From assembly GCA_900759225.1 (NCBI GenBank), contig CAAEUM010000253.1, positions 1-6,558 of the forward strand: a DNA stretch of 6,558 nucleotides, in the 5' to 3' direction. Made by a program: the position numbers and the translations under genes. This DNA is from Lachnospiraceae bacterium (GTDB lineage: Bacteria; Bacillota; Clostridia; Lachnospirales; Lachnospiraceae). Shown piece by piece: positions 1 through 6,113 of this stretch (positions within the stretch are counted from its first letter, which is position 1; the number at the start of each line of letters is the position of its first letter). The notes beneath the pieces were generated by a model. That model was not told the origin of the DNA. It made no database searches and saw only the letters and a program-made list of their open reading frames with translations.

Positions 1-392
1 GAACAGGTGAAAACGTGCGTGACTGGCTTCATGTATCCGATCATTGTCAGGCCATTGACCTGATCATCCATAAGGGAAAGGAAGGCGAGGTATACAATAT
101 CGGCGGCCACAACGAGCGCACCAACCTGGAGGTAGTTAAGACCATTCTCAAGGCCTTAAACAAGCCGGAAAGCCTGATCCGCTTTGTAACAGACCGTCCG
201 GGCCATGACAGGCGTTATGCCATTGACCCGACAAAGCTTGAAACAGAGCTTGGATGGGTGCCGCAGTATAATTTCGATACTGGAATCCAGCAGACGATCC
301 AGTGGTATCTGGACAATCAGGACTGGTGGAAAAATATTTTAAGCGGTGAGTACAGCAATTATTTTGATAAAATGTACGGAAACCGCCTGTAA
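1..392 (+). CDS. rfbB: dTDP-glucose 4,6-dehydratase, C-terminal part (5' end cut by window edge)
   Basis: RfbB converts dTDP-glucose to dTDP-4-keto-6-deoxyglucose, the second step of dTDP-L-rhamnose synthesis, in the cytosol with bound NAD+. The reading frame enters from the left edge (first whole codon at position 3) and runs about 130 codons to TAA at 390-392. The visible part reads GENVRDWLHVSDHCQAIDLI, then EVYNIGGHNERTN, then RPGHDRRYAID followed by ELGWVP, and ends near YFDKMYGNRL. These are the C-terminal substrate-domain signatures of the extended short-chain dehydrogenase family, RfbB branch. The NAD-binding Rossmann part and catalytic YxxxK lie upstream of the window, so the true start cannot be seen. 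GTG at 15 is an internal valine, not a start. An intrinsic terminator follows directly. rfbD of the same pathway is next, which supports the assignment; rfbA and rfbC are presumably upstream or elsewhere. Confidence 0.95.
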   Translation, partial: TGENVRDWLHVSDHCQAIDLIIHKGKEGEVYNIGGHNERTNLEVVKTILKALNKPESLIRFVTDRPGHDRRYAIDPTKLETELGWVPQYNFDTGIQQTIQWYLDNQDWWKNILSGEYSNYFDKMYGNRL

Positions 393-400
393 GTTGCATT

Positions 401-436
401 AAGGGCTGGCGGGCTTATTCCTTTGCCAGCCTTTTT
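401..436 (+). terminator. intrinsic terminator after rfbB
   Basis: A perfect 7-bp stem (GGCTGGC 404-410 with GCCAGCC 425-431) is extended at the base by AAG against TTT with one G-U pair. It has a 14-nt loop and is followed by a T run (432-436). It starts 8 bases after the rfbB stop, the expected place for a rho-independent terminator. It implies that rfbD has its own promoter or depends on readthrough. Confidence 0.8.
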
Positions 437-440
437 GTGT

Positions 441-461
441 CATAGGAAAGTGCGTCCTATG
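441..461. repeat. short perfect inverted repeat between rfbB terminator and rfbD
   Basis: CATAGGA at 441-447 and TCCTATG at 455-461 are exact inverted repeats with a 7-base centre (AAGTGCG). The element begins 4 bases after the terminator T run and lacks a T run of its own. The centre includes TGCG (451-454), which could instead pair with CGCA (463-466), a competing fold. It may be an operator, a dispersed palindromic repeat or part of the rfbD leader. The sequence alone does not decide. Confidence 0.5.
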
Positions 462-501
462 CCGCAAAAATGGACAACAAGGAAAACGGAGGTATTAAGA
501 T

Positions 502-1353
502 ATGAGAGTTCTGGTAACAGGAGTGAAGGGACAGCTGGGCTATGATGTAATGAACGAGCTTTCAAAGCGAGGGCTCGAAGGCATTGGCGTAGATGTGGAA
601 GAGATGGACATTACAGATGCAGCTGCCTGCCAGTCAGTGATCACACAGGCAAAACCGGATGCAGTGATCCACTGTGCCGCATATACTGCAGTAGACGCCG
701 CAGAGGATAACATGGAGCTGTGCCGCAAGGTCAATGCGGAGGGAACTCGGAATATTGCAAGGGTATGCGCTGGGCTTGATATTAAGATGATGTATATCAG
801 TACGGATTATGTGTTTAACGGAACCGGGGAGCGCCCCTGGGAGCCGGACGACCACAGGGAGCCTTTAAATGTTTACGGGCTTACAAAGTATGAGGGGGAG
901 ATCGCAGTAGAACAGAACCTTCAGAAGTATTTCATTGTCCGCATTGCCTGGGTATTTGGAGTTAATGGGAAGAACTTTATTAAGACTATGCTGCGGCTGG
1001 GAAAAGAGAGAGGGGCTGTCAGCGTTGTGGATGACCAGGTGGGCTCTCCTACGTATACCTATGACCTTGCAAGGCTTCTGGTGGACATGATCCAGACAGA
1101 GAAATACGGGCGCTATCATGCTACAAATGAGGGGCTGTGCAGCTGGTATGAGTTTGCCTGCGAGATTTTCAGGCAGGCAGGTATGGATGAGGTGCAGGTA
1201 AGCCCTGTAAGCTCTGAGCAGTTCCCGGCTAAGGCAAAACGGCCTTTTAACAGCCGCATGAGCAAGGAAAAGCTGTCGGAAAACGGATTTGAACGCCTTC
1301 CTTCCTGGCAGGATGCCCTGGGACGGTATTTAAAAGCTCTGGAGCAGGCTTAA
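502..1353 (+). CDS. rfbD: dTDP-4-dehydrorhamnose reductase
   Basis: RfbD catalyses the last step of dTDP-L-rhamnose synthesis, NAD(P)H-dependent reduction of dTDP-4-keto-L-rhamnose, in the cytosol. The 283-residue length is usual for the family. The N-terminal nucleotide-binding motif is VTGVKGQLG (residues 5-13). DITD (36-39) and HCAAYTAVDAAE (58-69 region) follow. STDYVF (100-105) and the catalytic YGLTK (Y125, K129) form the short-chain dehydrogenase active site. DQVGSPTYTYDLA (178-190) and RPFNSRMS (247-254) are RfbD-branch signatures near the sugar-nucleotide site. The ATG at 502 is preceded by GGAGGT at 488-493 with 8-base spacing, and the protein starts directly at the Rossmann beta strand, so this start is firm. 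It lies downstream of rfbB but across a terminator. The glmM-like gene follows 54 bases later without a visible terminator, so the two probably share a transcript. I found no strong promoter in the rfbB-rfbD gap. Confidence 0.95.
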   Translation: MRVLVTGVKGQLGYDVMNELSKRGLEGIGVDVEEMDITDAAACQSVITQAKPDAVIHCAAYTAVDAAEDNMELCRKVNAEGTRNIARVCAGLDIKMMYISTDYVFNGTGERPWEPDDHREPLNVYGLTKYEGEIAVEQNLQKYFIVRIAWVFGVNGKNFIKTMLRLGKERGAVSVVDDQVGSPTYTYDLARLLVDMIQTEKYGRYHATNEGLCSWYEFACEIFRQAGMDEVQVSPVSSEQFPAKAKRPFNSRMSKEKLSENGFERLPSWQDALGRYLKALEQA

Positions 1354-1407
1354 AGTCCGGACAGAGCTGTCAGAAACGGTGATCTTAAAAGAGAGAGGAA
1401 AAAATCA

Positions 1408-2760
1408 ATGGGCAAATATTTTGGGACAGATGGCTTCCGAGGGGAAGCAAATGTAACTTTGACAGTAGAGCATGCATATAAGGTAGGACGCTTTCTTGGA
1501 TGGTACTACAGCCAGAAAAAGCCGGATGAGCGGTGCCGGATCGTGATCGGAAAAGACACCCGGAGAAGCAGCTACATGTTTGAATATTCCCTAGTGTCAG
1601 GCCTTACAGCTTCCGGTGCAGATGTGTACCTGCTCCATGTGACGACCACCCCCAGCGTGTCCTATGTGGTGCGTACGGAAGGCTTTGACTGCGGCATTAT
1701 GATTTCCGCCAGCCATAATCCTTATTATGATAATGGGATCAAGGTTATCAATGAAAAGGGAGAGAAGCTGGAGGAGTCTGTGATCCTGGAGATTGAGCGA
1801 TATCTGGACGGCGGTATGGGCGAGATACCTTTGGCGAAAAAGGATGCGATCGGCCGCACAGTGGATTTTGCAGCGGGAAGGAACCGCTATATCGGTTATC
1901 TGATTTCCATTGCAACCCGTTCCTTTAAGAATATGAAGGTGGCTCTTGACTGTGCCAACGGAAGCGCCTCTGCCATTGCAAAAAATGTATTTGATGCTCT
2001 AGGAGCAGAGACTCATGTGATCAGCAGTGAGCCCAATGGCCTGAATATTAATACAAACTGCGGCTCCACCCATATCGGGCAGCTGCAGCAGTTTGTAAAG
2101 GATATGAAGTGCGATGTGGGATTTGCTTATGACGGTGACGCAGATCGCTGTATTGCAGTGGATGAAAATGGAAATGTGATCGACGGTGATCTGATCCTCT
2201 ACATCTGCGGAACCTATATGAAGGAGCAGGGGACCCTTTTTAACAACACGGTAGTTACAACCATTATGTCCAACCTGGGGCTTTACAAGGCTTTTGACAG
2301 AGAAGGGATTTCCTATGTGAAGACGGCAGTGGGCGACAAGTATGTATATGAAAATATGGCAGCGACAGGAAACTGCCTGGGCGGTGAGCAGTCGGGCCAT
2401 ATTATTTTCAGCAAGCATGCAACCACAGGGGATGGTATCCTTACTTCTTTAAAAGTAATGGAGGTGATCCTTGAGAAAAAGCAGACTCTGGCAAAGCTGG
2501 CTTCGGGTGTTAAGATTTATCCTCAGGTTCTTAAAAATGTTCCGGTGAAAAATAAGCAGGAAGCCCAGGAGGATGAGGCAGTACAGGCAGAGGTGAAAAA
2601 GGTGGAGGAGCTGTTAGGAAGCGACGGCCGTATCCTTCTTCGCCAGTCCGGTACAGAACCTTTGATCCGGGTCATGGTGGAGGCTGCAGACATGGAAACC
2701 TGTGAGCGCTGTGTGAACCAGGTGATAGAGGTAATGGAGAAGCAGGGGCACTGTGTTTAG
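1408..2760 (+). CDS. glmM: GlmM-family phosphohexomutase (phosphoglucosamine mutase or related)
   Basis: This is an alpha-D-phosphohexomutase of 450 residues, matching GlmM length. GlmM interconverts glucosamine-6-phosphate and glucosamine-1-phosphate on the way to UDP-GlcNAc. Visible motifs: N-terminal GKYFGTDGFRGEAN (2-15); the phosphoserine loop ISASHNP (99-105) with the catalytic serine expected at S102; the metal loop DGDADR (242-247); the sugar-specificity loop GEQSGH (326-331), the GlmM/amino-sugar form; and the C-terminal phosphate-binding RQSGTEP (412-418). All catalytic elements are present, so the enzyme should be active. AGAGAGG at 1392-1398 precedes the ATG. Two points are unusual. 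The gene is not beside cdaA-ybbR, where Firmicute glmM commonly sits. The stretch HVTTTPSVSYVVR (77-89) also differs from the LPTPAVAYL-like sequence I expect in housekeeping GlmM. A paralogue acting on glucose- or mannose-phosphate for surface glycan synthesis is possible. The family is certain, the exact substrate is not. Confidence 0.85.
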   Translation: MGKYFGTDGFRGEANVTLTVEHAYKVGRFLGWYYSQKKPDERCRIVIGKDTRRSSYMFEYSLVSGLTASGADVYLLHVTTTPSVSYVVRTEGFDCGIMISASHNPYYDNGIKVINEKGEKLEESVILEIERYLDGGMGEIPLAKKDAIGRTVDFAAGRNRYIGYLISIATRSFKNMKVALDCANGSASAIAKNVFDALGAETHVISSEPNGLNINTNCGSTHIGQLQQFVKDMKCDVGFAYDGDADRCIAVDENGNVIDGDLILYICGTYMKEQGTLFNNTVVTTIMSNLGLYKAFDREGISYVKTAVGDKYVYENMAATGNCLGGEQSGHIIFSKHATTGDGILTSLKVMEVILEKKQTLAKLASGVKIYPQVLKNVPVKNKQEAQEDEAVQAEVKKVEELLGSDGRILLRQSGTEPLIRVMVEAADMETCERCVNQVIEVMEKQGHCV

Positions 2761-2809
2761 AGGGAATGACAGCTATAACAATTGGGAATAGGCAATGCAT
2801 GTACTTTGC

Positions 2810-2838
2810 TTGTAACGGGGAAAACGCTGTGTTATAAT
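2810..2838 (+). promoter_or_regulatory. sigma-A-type promoter for leuA
   Basis: TTGTAA (2810-2815, four of six matches to TTGACA) is separated by 17 bases from a perfect TATAAT (2833-2838). The latter is preceded by TG at 2830-2831, an extended -10. The likely transcription start is the A at about 2845, giving a leader of about 99 nt before the leuA ATG at 2944. This is the best promoter in the window, and it separates leuA from the rfbD-glmM unit. Confidence 0.75.
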
Positions 2839-2844
2839 GATTTT

Positions 2845-2943
2845 ACTCCAAAACCCGGCCGCACAGAAAAAGTGCGTCTGCCGCTGCCAAGGGCAGCCTG
2901 CCAGTTTTGGTGTTACCAATATTTTGGGGAAGAGGGATGGCAT
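2845..2943 (+). promoter_or_regulatory. leuA 5' leader with mutually exclusive folds (candidate cis-regulatory RNA)
   Basis: Starting at the predicted transcript 5' end, CCAAAAC (2848-2854) can pair with GTTTTGG (2904-2910). This closes a three-way junction whose arms are CGCAC/GTGCG (2860-2864 with 2872-2876) and GCTGCC/GGCAGC (2883-2888 with 2892-2897). A competing pairing joins CTCCAAAA (2846-2853, stated 5' to 3' as C-T-C-C-A-A-A-A) with TTTTGGGG (2922-2929), ending just before the ribosome binding site at 2931-2936. A third option is the hairpin TTGGT (2907-2911) with ACCAA (2915-2919). There is no T run, so any switch would act on translation rather than by an intrinsic terminator. No T-box signature and no match to a riboswitch class I know was seen. 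The pairings are read from the sequence; the regulatory role is inference. Confidence 0.4.
2931..2936 (+). promoter_or_regulatory. ribosome binding site that fixes the leuA start
   Basis: AGAGGG sits 7 bases before the ATG at 2944. The frame stays open upstream to a TTG at 2782, but that codon lies upstream of the predicted promoter and has no ribosome binding site. The GTG at 2873 also lacks one. ATG 2944 is therefore the start. Confidence 0.7.
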
Positions 2944-4614
2944 ATGTTAAATTACCAGAGATATAAGAGAGTGCCGGTGATTGATTTTCCGGAGCGTACA
3001 TGGATCAATAAAGAAATTATGAAAGCGCCGATCTGGACCAGCGTAGATCTGCGGGACGGCAATCAGGCGCTGGAGGAGCCTATGGTAGTGGAGGAGAAGG
3101 TGGAGATGTTCAACCTTCTTGTAAAGCTGGGCTTTAAGGAGATTGAGGTGGGCTTTCCCGCTGCTTCCCAGATTGAGTATGATTTTCTGCGCACCCTGGT
3201 AGAGCGCAGGCTTATACCGGATGATGTGGAGATCCAGGTTCTTGTTCAGTGCCGCGAGCATCTGATCAAGAGGACATTTGAGGCACTGGATGGTGTTAAG
3301 AAGGCCATTGTGCATATTTATAATTCTACCTCTACCCTTCAGAGGGATGTGGTGTTCCATAAGGATATGGATGAAATTAAGGACATTGCCATTGTAGGCA
3401 CAAAGCTGGTGCAGCGCTATGCGGCAGAAAGCGGTACAAAGGTGCGTCTGGAATATTCACCGGAGAGCTTTACGGGGACAGAGCTGGAGTTTGCACTTGA
3501 TATCTGCACGGCAGTTCAGGAAACCTGGGGTGCAACCAAAGAAAACCCCATTATCATCAACCTTCCTTCTACGGTTGAGATGACAACGCCCAATGTGTAT
3601 GCAGACCAGATTGAATGGATGAATACTCATTTTAAGAACCGCGAAAGCATTATTTTAAGCGTTCATCCCCATAATGACAGAGGCGAGGGCGTAGCGGCTA
3701 CAGAGCTGGCTCTTTTGGCAGGTGCAGAGCGTGTGGAGGGAACGCTCTTTGGAAACGGAGAGCGCACTGGAAATGTGGATATCCTTACAGTCGCTTACAA
3801 TATGTTCTCACAGGGCATCGATCCCCAGCTTAACATTGACAATGTGCGTGAGATTGCAGAAGTGTACGAGCGCTGCACGAAAATGCAGATCCCTCCGCGT
3901 CATCCTTATGCAGGAAAGCTGGTGTTTACTGCGTTCTCGGGCTCTCATCAGGATGCCATCAATAAGGGTATGAAGGCCTTGAAGGAGAGGGGAGGAAAAT
4001 ACTGGGAGGTTCCTTATCTTCCCATTGACCCCAGCGATATTGGCCGGGAATACGAGCCTGTAGTGCGCATTAACAGCCAGTCCGGCAAGGGCGGTGTGGC
4101 CTTTGTTATGGATACCTTCTACGGCTTTAAGCTGCCAAAGGGAATGCACAAGGAATTTGCAGATGTGATCCAGAAGATTTCTGAACAGCAGGGAGAGGTA
4201 GCTCCGGAGCAGATCATGGAGGAATTCAAGCGGGAATACTTAGAGCGCAAGGAGCCAATGCACTTCAAGCGCTGCCGCATTACAGATACGGAGACAGCAG
4301 ACGGCGAGTTTGCAACCCTTGCAAAGGTGATCTATACAGACCATGGTGTGGAGAAGCATTTTGAAGGTATTGGAAACGGCCCGATCGATGCGATCCAGAG
4401 AGGCCTGGAGGATGCCCTTGGCATTCAGATCAAGGTACTTGACTATACGGAGCATGCGCTTGCATCCGGTTCCGGAGCAGAAGCTGCATCTTATATCCAT
4501 CTGGTAGATCAGTCCAGCGGAAAGGCTACCTACGGTGTTGGAATCAGCTCCAACATTACCAGGGCTTCTGTGCGGGGTATTTTCAGCGCGGTGAACAGGT
4601 TGTTTTATATGTAA
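2944..4614 (+). CDS. leuA: 2-isopropylmalate synthase, yeast/actinobacterial (LeuA2) type
   Basis: LeuA condenses acetyl-CoA with 2-oxoisovalerate to give 2-isopropylmalate, the committed, leucine-inhibited step of leucine synthesis, in the cytosol. From ATG 2944 the protein has 556 residues. The catalytic TIM barrel shows SVDLRDGNQA (33-42), where R37 and D38 match the conserved catalytic Arg and metal-binding Asp. HPHNDRGEG (241-249) supplies metal ligands H241 and H243, and LFGNGERTGNVD (268-279) is the second family signature. WEVPYLPIDP (354-363) and RINSQSGKGG (375-384) are typical of the longer yeast/Mycobacterium-type enzymes rather than the E. coli type. The C-terminal allosteric domain includes GNGPIDA (477-483) and a Y-x-EHAL segment near 501-506, so feedback control by leucine is expected. 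It has its own promoter and a foldable leader. No leuB, leuC, leuD or ilv gene is in the window, so leuA stands apart from the rest of its pathway here. Confidence 0.95.
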   Translation: MLNYQRYKRVPVIDFPERTWINKEIMKAPIWTSVDLRDGNQALEEPMVVEEKVEMFNLLVKLGFKEIEVGFPAASQIEYDFLRTLVERRLIPDDVEIQVLVQCREHLIKRTFEALDGVKKAIVHIYNSTSTLQRDVVFHKDMDEIKDIAIVGTKLVQRYAAESGTKVRLEYSPESFTGTELEFALDICTAVQETWGATKENPIIINLPSTVEMTTPNVYADQIEWMNTHFKNRESIILSVHPHNDRGEGVAATELALLAGAERVEGTLFGNGERTGNVDILTVAYNMFSQGIDPQLNIDNVREIAEVYERCTKMQIPPRHPYAGKLVFTAFSGSHQDAINKGMKALKERGGKYWEVPYLPIDPSDIGREYEPVVRINSQSGKGGVAFVMDTFYGFKLPKGMHKEFADVIQKISEQQGEVAPEQIMEEFKREYLERKEPMHFKRCRITDTETADGEFATLAKVIYTDHGVEKHFEGIGNGPIDAIQRGLEDALGIQIKVLDYTEHALASGSGAEAASYIHLVDQSSGKATYGVGISSNITRASVRGIFSAVNRLFYM

Positions 4615-4634
4615 CAGTTAGGATAGGGGGGCAT

Positions 4635-4665
4635 CTTCTTAGTGCGGCTGTACCGCACTAAGAAG
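4635..4665. repeat. 13-bp perfect inverted repeat downstream of leuA
   Basis: CTTCTTAGTGCGG (4635-4647) and CCGCACTAAGAAG (4653-4665) are exact inverted repeats around the 5-base loop CTGTA. It begins 20 bases after the leuA stop, where a terminator would be expected, but neither strand has a T run after the stem. It could protect the leuA mRNA 3' end, or be one module of a dispersed repeat. Confidence 0.75.
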
Positions 4666-4685
4666 CATCGGATGTCCATCCGATG
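4666..4685. repeat. 9-bp perfect inverted repeat abutting the previous hairpin
   Basis: CATCGGATG (4666-4674) and CATCCGATG (4677-4685) are exact inverted repeats separated by TC. As RNA this would be an 8-bp stem with a 4-base loop. It starts at the base directly after the 4635-4665 repeat, so the two hairpins would stack with no gap. No T run follows. Confidence 0.65.
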
Positions 4686-4686
4686 T

Positions 4687-4747
4687 GAAAATTGATGTAA
4701 AAATCCACTTACAAGCAAGCTTGACGCTGATTTTGACATCAATTTTC
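4687..4747. repeat. long AT-rich inverted repeat upstream of bioY
   Basis: Arms 4687-4705 and 4729-4747 (19 bases each, 18 of 19 complementary) enclose a 23-base centre with a small inner repeat, CAAGC/GCTTG (4712-4716 with 4719-4723). The element ends 50 bases before the bioY ATG and has no T run on either strand. It could belong to the bioY leader, or form a composite element with the two repeats to its left. Confidence 0.7.
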
Positions 4748-4797
4748 CCGCCCTCTGAATGGTTACGTTTTATTAAAGAGTTTACGGAGGATAGAAT

Positions 4798-5391
4798 ATG
4801 GAGGGTATCAAGATGGTGCATCAGCGCCATCCTGCCCGGGAAATGGCATACTGCGGGCTGTTTGCAGCTCTCATCGCCACAGGGGCTTTTATCCGGATCA
4901 CAATACCGGTACAGCCCTTTCCTATGCATTTTACATTTCAGTTCTTTTTTGTGCTTCTTGCAGGCTTCCTTTTAGGAGCAAGGCAGGGAGCCTTGAGTGT
5001 GTGCCTCTACCTGGCAGTAGGCCTGGTAGGGGTTCCTGTTTTTGCAGCTGGAGGGGGGCCGGGATATATGATCCGCCCTACCTTTGGTTTTCTTTTGGGT
5101 TTTGTGGCGGCTGCCTATATAACGGGAAGGCTGGCCGGCCATAGGGACAGGCCCTCTTTTGTATGGTGCCTGTTTTCTGCTTCCTGCGGCATGATGGCCT
5201 ATTATGCGGCAGGAATGATATATTTTTACGGGATCAGCAACTATGTGCTGGGAATGCCGGTCACATGGAAGCTGGTATTTATTAACTGCTTTTTGATCAC
5301 AGCAGTGGAGGATTTTGTGCTCTGCCTTATGGCATCCATGCTGGCTGTACGGTTAAAACCGGCATTTCGGCATATGAAGGGCGGGTTCTGA
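4798..5391 (+). CDS. bioY: BioY-family biotin transporter substrate-binding subunit
   Basis: BioY is the integral membrane substrate-capture component (S component) of the ECF biotin transporter. The 197 residues fit the family. After a short polar N-terminus, hydrophobic segments lie at about 16-34, 46-60, 64-83, 94-110, 120-144 and 158-185. Family signatures: the first segment LFAALIATGAFIRI (21-34); PVQPFP (37-42); FFFVLLAGFLLGARQGALSV (49-68); and GVPVFAAGGGPGY (78-90) leading into RPTFGFLLGF (93-102), the loop that corresponds to BioY's glycine-rich VFAGGGG...PTGGY region. GGAGG at 4786-4790, 7 bases before the ATG, supports this start over ATG 4813. No EcfA/EcfT or BioM/BioN gene is present, so it would work with a shared energising module encoded elsewhere, or alone. 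I see no convincing promoter or clear BirA-type operator upstream; three inverted repeats occupy that gap. The traX-family gene follows after 17 bases, suggesting cotranscription. Confidence 0.88.
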   Translation: MEGIKMVHQRHPAREMAYCGLFAALIATGAFIRITIPVQPFPMHFTFQFFFVLLAGFLLGARQGALSVCLYLAVGLVGVPVFAAGGGPGYMIRPTFGFLLGFVAAAYITGRLAGHRDRPSFVWCLFSASCGMMAYYAAGMIYFYGISNYVLGMPVTWKLVFINCFLITAVEDFVLCLMASMLAVRLKPAFRHMKGGF

Positions 5392-5408
5392 CAAAAGGAG
5401 TCAGTGAG

Positions 5409-6113
5409 ATGTCTGATCACATGGAAGCATCCGGTAAAAGCAGGGGGCTTGACGGCGCGGAAATTAAGTGGATCGCCATGATATGTATGGTGTGCGATCA
5501 TATGGCAATTACCTTGTTTGATTCAGCCTTCTGGCTGCGGGCTGCAGGGAGGATCGCCTTTCCGCTGTATTGCCTGCTGCTGGTGGAGGGATTTTTGTAT
5601 ACAAAGAGCAGAAAATGCTATTTTTTCACATTGCTGCTGTTCGCCTTTCTTTCAGAAGTGCCCTTTGACTTGGCGGTGTATGGTACATTCTGGTACCCTT
5701 ATTACCAGAATGTGTTTTTTGAGCTGGCAGCCCTGCTTCTTATGCTGTGTGGGTTGGAATGGGCCCGGAGACAGAAGGCAGGGATCGCAGTCCTGGCTTT
5801 CTGGGGCATAATTGGGGCAGCCTGTGCCTGTGTCTGGCTTATAAAGGCAGATTACCATATAATTGGGATTATGATGGTGCTTTCCCTGTATTATGCCGGC
5901 GGGGACAGGAAGCTCCAGGCAGAATACATTGGAGCGATAGGGCTTATGGAGAGCCTTACCTATTTTGGAGCAGGCGCTCTGGCGGCTGTTCCTGTTTTTT
6001 TGTATAATGGGAAACCCGGAAAACGGGGGAATAAGTATTTCTTTTACTGGTTTTATCCGGTTCATCTTTTGGTGCTGGCTTTTATGAGATGGTGGATGGG
6101 GCTGGGGAACTGA
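5409..6113 (+). CDS. TraX-family integral membrane protein
   Basis: This is a 234-residue polytopic membrane protein of the TraX family, named after the F-plasmid pilin N-acetylase. In Firmicutes such proteins are chromosomal and their substrate is unknown. Family features: the N-terminal block GLDGAEIKWIAMICMVCDHM (13-32), with the conserved Asp-His before the first membrane exit; GRIAFPLYCLLLVEGFLYT (47-65); SEVPFDLAVYG (82-92); QNVFFELA (100-107); and the C-terminal YFFYWFYPVHLLVL (210-223) with a conserved histidine. Roughly eight hydrophobic segments are visible. AAGGAG at 5395-5400 supports the ATG at 5409, 17 bases after bioY, so translation is probably coupled to the same transcript. 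A perfect 16-bp palindrome overlaps its stop codon. No conjugation genes are nearby, so pilin acetylation is unlikely. The glf neighbour makes acyl transfer to a surface glycan a reasonable but untested idea. Confidence 0.85.
   Translation: MSDHMEASGKSRGLDGAEIKWIAMICMVCDHMAITLFDSAFWLRAAGRIAFPLYCLLLVEGFLYTKSRKCYFFTLLLFAFLSEVPFDLAVYGTFWYPYYQNVFFELAALLLMLCGLEWARRQKAGIAVLAFWGIIGAACACVWLIKADYHIIGIMMVLSLYYAGGDRKLQAEYIGAIGLMESLTYFGAGALAAVPVFLYNGKPGKRGNKYFFYWFYPVHLLVLAFMRWWMGLGN

Noticed and set aside
435..463. Promoter for rfbD: TTGTGT with a 17-base spacer to TATGCC
   Set aside because: Only about three of six bases match in each box, and the pair overlaps the terminator T run and the inverted repeat; too weak to annotate.
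441..466. H-type pseudoknot from the 441-461 hairpin loop pairing with 463-466
   Set aside because: The single connecting base at 462 is too short to span the 7-bp stem, so the two pairings can only be alternatives.
2782..2943. 54-codon in-frame N-terminal extension of leuA from TTG 2782
   Set aside because: The TTG lies upstream of the strong promoter at 2810-2838, has no ribosome binding site, and the extension does not look like LeuA. ATG 2944 has a good site and begins with the usual N-terminal sequence of the family.
2873..2943. Leader peptide or alternative leuA start at GTG 2873 with two Leu codons (LPLP)
   Set aside because: No ribosome binding site before it, only two leucine codons, no stop before leuA and no terminator to attenuate.
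2845..2943. T-box or ykkC-type (ppGpp) riboswitch upstream of leuA, both known for branched-chain amino acid genes
   Set aside because: No T-box core sequence followed by a terminator/antiterminator pair, and the conserved ykkC core sequences are not visible; the leader is also short for a T-box.
4635..4747. Intrinsic terminator of leuA
   Set aside because: Strong stems are present, but no T run follows any of them on either strand.
4685..4975. Plus-strand open frame (about 96 codons) overlapping the bioY start
   Set aside because: It runs through the long inverted repeat and then out of frame through bioY, lacks a proper ribosome binding site, and shows no family features.
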